Of a stretch of DNA of 64,000 nucleotides, positions 34,942 to 41,556 are shown piece by piece (the first letter of the stretch is position 1; each line of letters opens with the position of its first letter). The notes below the pieces were generated by a model that was not told the origin of the DNA, did no database searches, and saw only the letters and a list, made by a program, of their open reading frames with translations. This DNA is from Lysobacterales bacterium (lineage in GTDB: Bacteria; Pseudomonadota; Gammaproteobacteria; Xanthomonadales; SZUA-5): contig JALHRS010000021.1 of the NCBI GenBank assembly GCA_022841325.1, forward strand, positions 1-64,000, given 5' to 3'. The position numbers and the translations under genes are program-made.

Positions 34942-35592
34942 ATGTTCGGTCCACTCAAATCCCTGTTGTTCCTGGCGGTGCTCTGGCTGCCGCTGTCCTT
35001 CTTTGTGTGGTTCTATTTCGCGCAGATCTTCGTCATGCCGATCGCCGCGATGGCGAACTGGGTGCTGCAGCATCTGCTGCCGGATGTGTTCACCGGCGTG
35101 GAACAGACCCGCCATGTCCTGGCCTTCATCACCTCGCTGCCCATCGATCCCGCACTCCTGGTGGGCGTGGACACCAGCCAGGGCACGCCGGCGGTGGTGG
35201 TCGAGGCCAACCCGATGATCTACGGCTATTGCATCCCGGTGCTGGTGGGTCTGGTCATGGCCACGCCGCTGCGCCACTGGCAGCGACTGTGGCAGATCGG
35301 CGTGGGCGTGATCATCCTGTCGATCGTGCAGACCTTCGGCACGGTTTTCGATGTGCTCAAGAGCCTGGGACTGCAGGCCGGCGACGAGGCCTCCCGGGTG
35401 ATCACCGATGCCGGGCTGTCGCTGAACTTCATCGCTTTCTGCTACCAGTTCGGCTATCTGGTGCTGCCGGCCATCACCCCGGTGATTCTCTGGGTGGTGT
35501 TCAATCAGGCCTTCATCCAGGGCCTGGTCACCACCGAAGGCAGTGAATTGCCCGAGGTGGGAACCAGCAGCACCGAAACGAAGTCTCAGTAG
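34942..35592 (+). CDS. Integral membrane protein upstream of gspE, function unknown
   Basis: A 216-residue protein with about five hydrophobic segments: LLFLAVLWLPLSFFVWFYFA, IPVLVGLVMATPLRHW, IGVGVIILSIVQTFGTVFD and LVLPAITPVILWVVFNQAF. The conserved-looking EANPMIYGYCIPVLVG and the LWLPLSFFVW start recall the membrane protein that accompanies exosortase H, but no exosortase or IPTL-CTERM protein is in the window, so that is only a suggestion. It lies just before gspE in the same direction and might be co-transcribed with the secretion genes. Confidence 0.55.
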   Translation: MFGPLKSLLFLAVLWLPLSFFVWFYFAQIFVMPIAAMANWVLQHLLPDVFTGVEQTRHVLAFITSLPIDPALLVGVDTSQGTPAVVVEANPMIYGYCIPVLVGLVMATPLRHWQRLWQIGVGVIILSIVQTFGTVFDVLKSLGLQAGDEASRVITDAGLSLNFIAFCYQFGYLVLPAITPVILWVVFNQAFIQGLVTTEGSELPEVGTSSTETKSQ

Positions 35593-35629
35593 TCTTGCCC
35601 CCCTGTCACTGCCATCGAGTGCCCGACGC

Positions 35630-37381
35630 GTGAATGCCATCGTTGAATCTGAACACGCCGCCCCGCCGCTGCCGCAAACGGCCGTGGACGTCGAGCATCT
35701 CGATGAGCGCATCTGCCAGTTTCTGCTGCGCAAGGGCCGGCTCAAGGATGCCGATCTGGCGCGCGCGCGGCGGGTACACGAGGAACAGGACGATGTCGGG
35801 CTGGTTTCGCTGCTGACCCGCCTGGGTCTGGCCTCCGAGCGCGATGTCGCCGAGGCCATGAGCGAGCTGCTGGAACTGCCCCTGGTCAGCGCCAAGGACG
35901 CGCCTGAAGTGCCGCCCGCCGGCGTGACCCTGTCGGTGCGCTTCCTGAAACAGTTCCACATCGTGCCCATCGGCGAAACCGAGCAGGCCATCCGTCTGCT
36001 GGTGGCCGATCCTCAGGATGACTACGCCCGCGATGCCGTGTTTCTGGCCACCGGCAAGGCGGTCGAGATCGCGGTCGGTCTGCGTACCGAGATCGACGAT
36101 CTGATCGAGCGCTACTACGGTCAGGGCCGTTCGGCCATGGGTACCATCGTCGAGAATCTCTCGGGCGAGGACGGTGGCGGCGAGGACGACGTAGAGCACC
36201 TGCGCGATCTGGCTTCCGAAGCGCCGGTGATCCGGCTGGTCAATCTGGTGATGCAGCGCGCGGTCGAGCAGCGCGCCAGTGATATCCACATCGAACCCTT
36301 CGAGAATCGCCTCAAGGTGCGTTACCGCATCGACGGCGTGCTCCAGGAGGTCGAGTCGCCGCCGGCCAGTTCCACCGCCGCCGTGATCAGTCGCATCAAG
36401 ATCATGGCCAAGCTCAACATCGCCGAGCGCCGGCTGCCGCAGGACGGCCGCATCATGCTGCGGGTACAGGGCAAGGAGCTGGATCTGCGCGTGTCCACGG
36501 TGCCGACCAGCTACGGCGAGAGCGTGGTCATGCGTATCCTCGATCGCGAAAGCGTGGTGCTGGACTTCAAGGCACTGGGCTTTACCGACGATTTCCTGCC
36601 CAAGTTCATGAATGTGCTGGAGATGCCGCACGGCATTCTGCTGGTCACCGGTCCCACCGGCTCGGGCAAGACCACCACGCTGTACACCGCGCTCAGCAAG
36701 ATCAACACCCCCGAGGTCAAGATCATCACGGTCGAAGACCCGGTCGAGTACCAGCTCGAAGGCGTCAACCAGATCCAGGTCAAGCCGCAGATCGGTCTCG
36801 ATTTCGCCGGCGCCCTGCGCTCCATCGTGCGTCAGGATCCGGACATCATCATGATCGGCGAAATGCGCGATCTGGAAACCGCCAAGATTGCCATCCAGTC
36901 CGCGCTCACCGGCCATCTGGTGCTGTCGACGCTGCATACCAACAATGCCGCCGGCGCCGTCACCCGTCTGCTCGACATGGGCGTGGACGATTACCTGATG
37001 TGCTCGACCGTCAATGGCGTGCTCGCGCAGCGCCTGGTGCGACGTCTGGATCGCGAATCCAGCCAGCGCTACCAGGCCCTCCCGGAAGTGGTCGAGGAAC
37101 ACAAGCTGCGCAAGTTCACCCGCCACGACCCGATCTATCTGCATCGCCCGGTGGCTTCCGAACGCAGCGCCACCGGCTACATCGGTCGAACCACGATCAT
37201 GGAATTCCTGACCATGACCGACCCCATCCGCCGCCTGGTCATGCAGCACGCCGACCACGGCAAGATCGAAGCCCTGGCCCGCGAGGAGGGCATGCGCACC
37301 ATGTACGAAGACGGCATCGCCAAGGCCCTGACCGGATTGACGACCATCGAGGAAGTGCTGAGGGTGTGTCAGGAGTCGTGA
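35630..37381 (+). CDS. gspE: Type II secretion system ATPase GspE
   Basis: The cytoplasmic hexameric ATPase that powers pseudopilus assembly. The 583-residue protein has an N1/N2 region (ICQFLLRKGRLKDADLARAR), then the catalytic domain with Walker A GPTGSGKTTTLYTAL, Asp box RILDRESVV, Walker B DPDIIMIGEMRD, and His box ALTGHLVLSTLHTNN. The GTG at 35630 avoids overlap with the upstream gene; an ATG at 35543 is also open. The four-cysteine zinc motif found in many GspE proteins between the His box and the C-terminus is absent. It is first of the xps-type order E-F-G-H-I-J-K-L-M-N-D. Confidence 0.94.
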   Translation: MNAIVESEHAAPPLPQTAVDVEHLDERICQFLLRKGRLKDADLARARRVHEEQDDVGLVSLLTRLGLASERDVAEAMSELLELPLVSAKDAPEVPPAGVTLSVRFLKQFHIVPIGETEQAIRLLVADPQDDYARDAVFLATGKAVEIAVGLRTEIDDLIERYYGQGRSAMGTIVENLSGEDGGGEDDVEHLRDLASEAPVIRLVNLVMQRAVEQRASDIHIEPFENRLKVRYRIDGVLQEVESPPASSTAAVISRIKIMAKLNIAERRLPQDGRIMLRVQGKELDLRVSTVPTSYGESVVMRILDRESVVLDFKALGFTDDFLPKFMNVLEMPHGILLVTGPTGSGKTTTLYTALSKINTPEVKIITVEDPVEYQLEGVNQIQVKPQIGLDFAGALRSIVRQDPDIIMIGEMRDLETAKIAIQSALTGHLVLSTLHTNNAAGAVTRLLDMGVDDYLMCSTVNGVLAQRLVRRLDRESSQRYQALPEVVEEHKLRKFTRHDPIYLHRPVASERSATGYIGRTTIMEFLTMTDPIRRLVMQHADHGKIEALAREEGMRTMYEDGIAKALTGLTTIEEVLRVCQES

Positions 37382-37410
37382 GGCGGGTCGAGTTTCCTGA
37401 AGTGGCGCGG

Positions 37411-37726
37411 CAAGCAGAGGAAAAAGGAAAAGGGAAAATGGGAAAGGGACGAGCGGCGGAGCTGTCGTGTTTCCTGTGACGTACGGGCAAGCAGAGGAAA
37501 AGGGAAAAGGGAAAAGGGAAAATGGAAAAGGGACGAGCGGCGGAGCTGTCGTGTTTCCTATGACGTACGGGCAAGCAGGGGAAAAGGGAAAAAGGAAAAT
37601 GGAAAAAGGGAGATCAAGAGCCGGCCAGACTGCCAGCATTGATTTAGGCGGGGCTTGCAGTCACCCTGCAGGGCAGCGCGTGGGCTGCTCTTCCCTTTTC
37701 CCTTTTCCCTTTTTCTTTTTCCTGCT
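37411..37726. repeat. GGGAAAA heptamer arrays and 77/84-bp repeat in the gspE-gspF gap
   Basis: Starting points at 37411, 37488 and 37572 (CAAGCAG) define two units of 77 and 84 bp and a third start. Each carries a run of GGGAAAA heptamers followed by GGGACGAGCGGCGGAGCTG and a CGTACGGG end. The two unit lengths differ by exactly one heptamer. The opposite polarity, TTCCCTTTTCCCTTTTCCC, occupies 37691-37722, so the region can fold back on itself. The whole 37382-37762 gap (381 bp) holds no gene. Confidence 0.85.
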
Positions 37727-37771
37727 GGCATCAGCGGCCCCCGCCGCTGGCGGGGGCCGCTGATGCCAGCA
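37723..37771 (+). promoter_or_regulatory. Perfect 23-bp hairpin covering the gspF start codon
   Basis: The arm 37723-37745 (TGCTGGCATCAGCGGCC plus six more bases) and the arm 37749-37771 are perfect reverse complements around a 3-base GCT loop. The gspF ATG (37763-37765) and the place of its ribosome-binding site lie in the right-hand arm. In mRNA this would be a very stable stem sequestering translation initiation of gspF. Confidence 0.85.
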
Positions 37772-38977
37772 TTCCGCTTCAAGGCCGTCGCTCCCAACGG
37801 CGAGGTGCTGCAGGGCCAGATGGAGGCGGCCAGCACTGACGAGGTGGTGGCCAAGCTGCATGAGCAGGGCAATCTGCCGCTGGAGGCGATTCCGGCCGAT
37901 CAGGCGCAGGGTGCGGGTCTGGGGTCGCTGTTTCGCTCTACCGGGGTCTCGCAGGCCGATGTCGCCAACTTTACCCAGCAACTGGCGACGCTGGTCGGCG
38001 CCGGTCTGCCGCTGGATCGCTCACTGCTGGTGCTGGCCGAACTGGCGGAAACGCCGCGGCTGAAGCGGCTGGTCGACCGGGTCCGCGATGAAGTGCGCGG
38101 CGGTGTCTCGCTGTCCGAGGCGCTGGAGCGTCAGCACGGGGTGTTTTCGCGGCTGTACATCAACATGGTCCGCGCCGGTGAGATGGGTGGTACGCTGGAT
38201 CACACCCTGACCCGGCTGTCGCAGTATCTGGAGCGCAACCAGGAACTGAAGTCGAGCGTGGTCTCGGCCATGATCTATCCCTGCATCCTGTTGCTGCTGG
38301 CCGGCGGCGCGATGATCTTCCTGCTGGTCTTCGTCATTCCCAATTTCATGCCGCTGTTCGAACAGCTCGGCGGCGAGTTGCCGATCCTGACGCAGATCGT
38401 GCTGGCCTTCGCCAATGCCATCCGCTACGGCTGGTGGGTGTTCCTGATCATCGCCATCGCCGTGGTGATGTTCTTCCAGCGACAGTTCCGCGATCCGGTG
38501 ACGCGTCTGGTCTGGGATACGCGATTGCTGAATCTCCGGTGGATCGGCGATCTGCTGATCAAGATCGACACCGCACGTTTTGCGCGCACCGCCGGAACGC
38601 TGCTGAAGAACGGCGTGCCGCTGCTGTCGGCGATGTCGATTGCCCGCAACGTGCTGGGGAACTCGGCCCTGGGCGAGCAGGTCGATACCGCCAACAAGGA
38701 TGTGAAGACCGGCGGCGGTCTGGCTCATGCGCTGGCAGCCGGCAAGCGCTTTCCGCGGATGGCGCTGCAGATGATCGCCGTAGGTGAGGAAACCGGGCAG
38801 CTCGACGACATGCTGCTGCGCGCCGCCGATGCCTACGACCGCGAGGTCAGAACAACCATAGACCGGCTGATGGCGGCCTTCGTGCCGGTGATGACCATCC
38901 TGCTGGCGGGTTTCATCGCTGTCATCGTGATTTCCATGGTGACCGCGATCCTGAGTTTGAATGAACTGGTGGCTTGA
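37763..38977 (+). CDS. gspF: Type II secretion system inner-membrane platform protein GspF
   Basis: A 404-residue polytopic platform protein that couples GspE to pseudopilin insertion. It begins MPAFRFKAVAPNGEVLQGQM, the standard GspF N-terminus, and has two GspF repeats (NFTQQLATLVGAGLPLDRSL and RFARTAGTLLKNGVPLLSAM) plus three membrane segments (ILLLLAGGAMIFLLVFVIPNF; WWVFLIIAIAVVMFF; FVPVMTILLAGFIAVIVISM). Starts further upstream would translate the heptamer repeat and are rejected. The start codon lies inside a long hairpin. Confidence 0.95.
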   Translation: MPAFRFKAVAPNGEVLQGQMEAASTDEVVAKLHEQGNLPLEAIPADQAQGAGLGSLFRSTGVSQADVANFTQQLATLVGAGLPLDRSLLVLAELAETPRLKRLVDRVRDEVRGGVSLSEALERQHGVFSRLYINMVRAGEMGGTLDHTLTRLSQYLERNQELKSSVVSAMIYPCILLLLAGGAMIFLLVFVIPNFMPLFEQLGGELPILTQIVLAFANAIRYGWWVFLIIAIAVVMFFQRQFRDPVTRLVWDTRLLNLRWIGDLLIKIDTARFARTAGTLLKNGVPLLSAMSIARNVLGNSALGEQVDTANKDVKTGGGLAHALAAGKRFPRMALQMIAVGEETGQLDDMLLRAADAYDREVRTTIDRLMAAFVPVMTILLAGFIAVIVISMVTAILSLNELVA

Positions 38978-38989
38978 CGAGGACACGCA

Positions 38990-39517
38990 ATGAACGAAGC
39001 AAAGGGATTCAGTCTGATGGCGCTGCGCGAGCGACTGCTGGCGGGGCTGGTGTTGGCTCATCGCGAATCCGCGAAGGGAGATATTGGCCCTGTCTCCAAA
39101 GGTCGCCGCGTCGGCGCTCATCAACGCGGATTCAGCCTGATCGAGATGCTGCTGGTGCTCGGCATCATCGCCTTCATCGCGACCATGCTGGCCACCAACA
39201 TCTTCAAGAGCAAGGGCAAGGCCGACGTCAAGGCCGCCCAGGCCGGCGTGCGCAAGGTGGCCACCGCCGTGGATCAGTTCTATCTGGATTCCGGCACCAT
39301 TCCGAGCAAGATCGAGGAACTGGTCACCCGGCCGGGCACCGCCACCAATTGGGGTGGTCCGTATCTGAATGAGTCGCAGCTCAAGGATCCCTGGGGTACG
39401 CCCTATGTGATCAAGGTGCCGGGCGAGGGCGGTCAGCCCTACGCCGTGATCTCGCTGGGCTCCGACAAGGCGCCGGGCGGGGCCGATACGGCGGCGGATA
39501 TCGACAATAACCAGTGA
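38990..39517 (+). CDS. gspG: Major pseudopilin GspG with an insertion-extended leader
   Basis: The main subunit of the type II pseudopilus. The mature part after the prepilin peptidase site (HQRG^FSLIEMLLVLGIIAFI) is normal, including the C-terminal calcium-site region (DPWGTPYVIKVPGEGGQPY). The leader is unusual, at about 47 residues instead of fewer than 10. It begins MNEAKGFSLM, which itself looks like a normal leader plus cleavage site, followed by 41 inserted codons and a second GFSLIEM. The ATG at 38990 has a GAGGA ribosome-binding site, and no ATG, GTG or TTG lies in frame within the last 20 codons before the site. Confidence 0.93.
   Translation: MNEAKGFSLMALRERLLAGLVLAHRESAKGDIGPVSKGRRVGAHQRGFSLIEMLLVLGIIAFIATMLATNIFKSKGKADVKAAQAGVRKVATAVDQFYLDSGTIPSKIEELVTRPGTATNWGGPYLNESQLKDPWGTPYVIKVPGEGGQPYAVISLGSDKAPGGADTAADIDNNQ
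39005..39141 (+). repeat. In-frame 123-bp insertion with 14-bp direct repeats inside the gspG leader
   Basis: GGATTCAGTCTGAT (39005-39018) and GGATTCAGCCTGAT (39128-39141) differ at one position and are 123 bp apart, exactly 41 codons. Both encode GFSL at a would-be prepilin cleavage site. The arrangement looks like an insertion flanked by a duplication of target sequence, or a local duplication that later diverged. Confidence 0.75.
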
Positions 39518-39527
39518 TGATGTGCTG

Positions 39528-40187
39528 ATGGCTTGCGTGGCTTTGCTCGGGAGCGGAACCCGTAGAGCCGGGACCGGGGACCCGGGACCGGGGACCCGGG
39601 AGAGCGCACTCATGCCCGCAGCCAAGCTTCGCGTACCGAGCCTTCCCCGGGTCCCGGGTCCCCGGTCCCCGGTCCCGGCTGTTGCGGCGACCGCTACCAC
39701 CGGCCTTGTCTGCGGGAGCGATCGCGTCTCCGTTCATCAACACGGCTTCACCCTGCTCGAAATGATCGTCGTGCTGCTGATCGTGGCCATGGTCGCGACC
39801 TTGCTCGGTACCTCGATCGTCGGACGGCTGGACAGCGTCAAGGTCGCCACTGCGGCGCGGGACATGAGTGCTGCGCTGCGTTACACCCGCAGCCAGGCCA
39901 TCCTGCACCGCGAAGAGAAATTCCTCGAAGTCAATCTGGAACAGCGCAGCTATTCCGCCGCCGGTCTGCCGGCCGTGAAACTTCCCGAGGTTCTGGAGAT
40001 CAAACTGCTGACGGCGCAATCGGAAGTGGACAGCGACAAGGTCGGTCGCATCCGCTTCTTTCCCGATGGCGGGTCCACCGGCGGCACCGTCACCCTGATC
40101 GCCGATGGCCGCGAGTGGAAGGTCAAGGTGTCGTGGCTGACCGGAGAGATCGAGCTGGATGATGGGCGGAGGGAGCGGCGGACATGA
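39528..40187 (+). CDS. gspH: Minor pseudopilin GspH with a repeat-encoded leader
   Basis: A 219-residue minor pseudopilin. The cleavage site VHQHG^FTLLEMIVVLLIVAM is about 70 residues in. Before it, the leader is largely encoded by the inverted G/C heptamer cassette and reads as Gly-Pro-rich segments (GTGDPGPGTRES; PRVPGPRSPVPA). Candidate starts are GTG 39522, ATG 39528 or ATG 39612, the last lying in the loop of the cassette. The mature domain has the usual GspH pattern (AARDMSAALRYTRSQAIL). Confidence 0.88.
   Translation: MACVALLGSGTRRAGTGDPGPGTRESALMPAAKLRVPSLPRVPGPRSPVPAVAATATTGLVCGSDRVSVHQHGFTLLEMIVVLLIVAMVATLLGTSIVGRLDSVKVATAARDMSAALRYTRSQAILHREEKFLEVNLEQRSYSAAGLPAVKLPEVLEIKLLTAQSEVDSDKVGRIRFFPDGGSTGGTVTLIADGREWKVKVSWLTGEIELDDGRRERRT
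39566..39680. repeat. Inverted G/C heptamer cassette inside gspH
   Basis: The left arm (39566-39600) starts AGCCGGGACCGGGGACCCGG. The right arm (39645-39680) is its near reverse complement, ending CCCCGGTCCCCGGTCCCGGCT-wards. Both arms are built from GGGACCG/GGGACCC heptamers. The loop is 44 bp. The outer ends are the same as those of the cassette inside gspI. Each arm has four G3 tracts on one strand. Confidence 0.85.
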
Positions 40188-40786
40188 GGGCGGCAAGAGT
40201 TCAGTGCGGACAGCGAGGCTTGGCACTGGCCGTGAGCCGGGACGCGGGACCCGGGACCCGGGACCCGGGGAAAAGCCGGCTCTCGTGCCGACGCGGGACG
40301 AGGAGCGTGCAGAACGCCAATCCAGGTCATGGCAGGAAAGCTTGTCCGGGTCCCGGGTCCCGGGTCCCCGGTCCCGGCTCCACCGGCCGCCAGCAGGGCT
40401 TCACCCTCCTCGAAGTCCTGGTCGCCTTCATCGTCTTCGTGCTGATCTTTGGCGCGGTGCTCGACGCGCTGGGCATGGCCATGCGCAATACCCGGCGTTC
40501 GGCCGAGGTCAGCCAGGCGGCGCTGTGGGCGCAGTCCAAGCTGGATGCCGTCGGCACCATCGAGGAACTGGAGGAAGGCAATGAACGCGGCGAGTTCAAT
40601 CAGCAGTTCCGCTGGGAACTCGACATCCGCAAACAGGAAGTCCCGCGCACCGACGGCCTGGCCAGCGACACCTTTCCGGTGGACCTTTATCGAGTCGATC
40701 TCATGGTCAGCTGGGGCGATGCCAACCAGCGCAAGGAACAGCACTTCGTCACGCTGCGCTCCAAGTTGAAGGAGGGGCAGTTCTGA
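40184..40786 (+). CDS. gspI: Minor pseudopilin GspI with a repeat-encoded leader
   Basis: A 200-residue minor pseudopilin. Translation is coupled to gspH (ATGA overlap at 40184), so the long leader is probably real. It starts MRAARVQCGQRGLALAV, which resembles a decayed cleavage site, runs through the heptamer cassette (GPGTRDPG; CPGPGSRVPGPGS), and reaches the functional site RQQG^FTLLEVLVAFIVFVLI at about residue 72. The mature part, with EVSQAALWAQSKLDAVG and the C-terminal YRVDLMVSWGD, is standard GspI. Confidence 0.9.
   Translation: MRAARVQCGQRGLALAVSRDAGPGTRDPGKSRLSCRRGTRSVQNANPGHGRKACPGPGSRVPGPGSTGRQQGFTLLEVLVAFIVFVLIFGAVLDALGMAMRNTRRSAEVSQAALWAQSKLDAVGTIEELEEGNERGEFNQQFRWELDIRKQEVPRTDGLASDTFPVDLYRVDLMVSWGDANQRKEQHFVTLRSKLKEGQF
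40235..40379. repeat. Inverted G/C heptamer cassette inside gspI
   Basis: The left arm (40235-40270) starts AGCCGGGACGCGGGACCCGG. The right arm (40346-40379) ends GGTCCCGGCT. They are complementary at about 32 of 34 positions. The loop of about 75 bp differs from that in gspH, but the ends match, so the two are members of one family. Confidence 0.85.
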
Positions 40787-41556
40787 TGAAGCGGGGAAAT
40801 GGAAAAAGGAAAATGGAAAAGGGACAAGCGACGGCTCTTGCTGTCCTTTTCCCTTTTTCCTTTTTCCATTTTCCCCGCGATGGCGTGCGCCGTGGCGCAC
40901 GGCAGCGCGGCTTCACCCTCATCGAACTCCTCGTCGCGATGACCCTGGTGGCGCTGCTGATGACGCTGGTCTACGAGGGCCTGCGCAGCGGGCAGCGGGC
41001 GGCGGAGACCGGGCAGGCCTTCATCGACCGGACCAATCGCCTGCGCATCACCCAGGAATTCATCCGCATGCAGGTCGGAAGGCTGATGCCGCTGGCCTAC
41101 AAGCAGGACAGCACCAGCGGCAAGCTCTATCTGTTCGAGGGCGACCACGACAAGATCCGCTATGTGGCGCCGATGCCGGGCTACCTCGGCTATGGCGGCA
41201 CCTATGTGCAGGAACTGGAGCTGATTCGCGACGGCCGTGATCGCTCGCTGGTGTTCAGGCACTGGCTGCACAATGGCTTCGACGAGAAGAAGATCGACCA
41301 GTCCGAGCCGCCGATCCTGCTGTTGTCGGGTATCCGTGACGGCGGTTTCCGCTTCAAGGGGCTGAATCCGGAAGGCAAGGTGGGCGACTGGAGCGAGCGT
41401 TGGGAGGATTCGCAGTTGACGCCGCTGATCATCGAACTCGACCTGACCATGAGTCCCGAGAGTCGGATGGACTGGCCGCTGCTGGACGTGGTGATGATGG
41501 TCGATGGTGGTGCCACCCGCGGCTTCAACGCTGGCTTCTTCCCGTCCGGCGGATGA
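40786..41556 (+). CDS. gspJ: Minor pseudopilin GspJ with a repeat-encoded leader
   Basis: A 256-residue minor pseudopilin. The start overlaps the gspI stop by one base (TGATG) and has GGAGGGG upstream. The leader MKRGNGKRKMEKGQATALAV, continuing LFPFSFFHFPR, is the translation of an A-rich/T-rich inverted heptamer cassette; it ends at ARQRG^FTLIELLVAMTLVALL, about residue 42. The mature domain is normal in length. The leader would add a stretch of aromatic residues close to the membrane segment. Confidence 0.9.
   Translation: MKRGNGKRKMEKGQATALAVLFPFSFFHFPRDGVRRGARQRGFTLIELLVAMTLVALLMTLVYEGLRSGQRAAETGQAFIDRTNRLRITQEFIRMQVGRLMPLAYKQDSTSGKLYLFEGDHDKIRYVAPMPGYLGYGGTYVQELELIRDGRDRSLVFRHWLHNGFDEKKIDQSEPPILLLSGIRDGGFRFKGLNPEGKVGDWSERWEDSQLTPLIIELDLTMSPESRMDWPLLDVVMMVDGGATRGFNAGFFPSGG
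40791..40878. repeat. Inverted GGGAAAA-type cassette inside gspJ
   Basis: The left arm 40791-40828 (GCGGGGAAATGGAAAAAGGA onward) and right arm 40841-40878 (ending CATTTTCCCCGC) are near-perfect complements around 12 bp. It begins within the second codon of gspJ. The units are the same GGGAAAA class as in the gspE-gspF gap. Confidence 0.85.

Noticed and set aside
30838..35991. A minus-strand open frame of 1717 codons opposite purL and beyond
   Set aside because: It is antisense to clearly conserved purL, the membrane protein and gspE. Its translation is rich in His, Gln, Arg and Asp with no motif, the typical shadow of a high-GC gene with GC-rich third positions.
40235..40379. Possibility that gspI starts inside or after the heptamer cassette
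   Set aside because: Not fully excluded, but no in-frame ATG with a ribosome-binding site lies between the cassette and the cleavage site, whereas the start at 40184 is coupled to gspH by an ATGA overlap.
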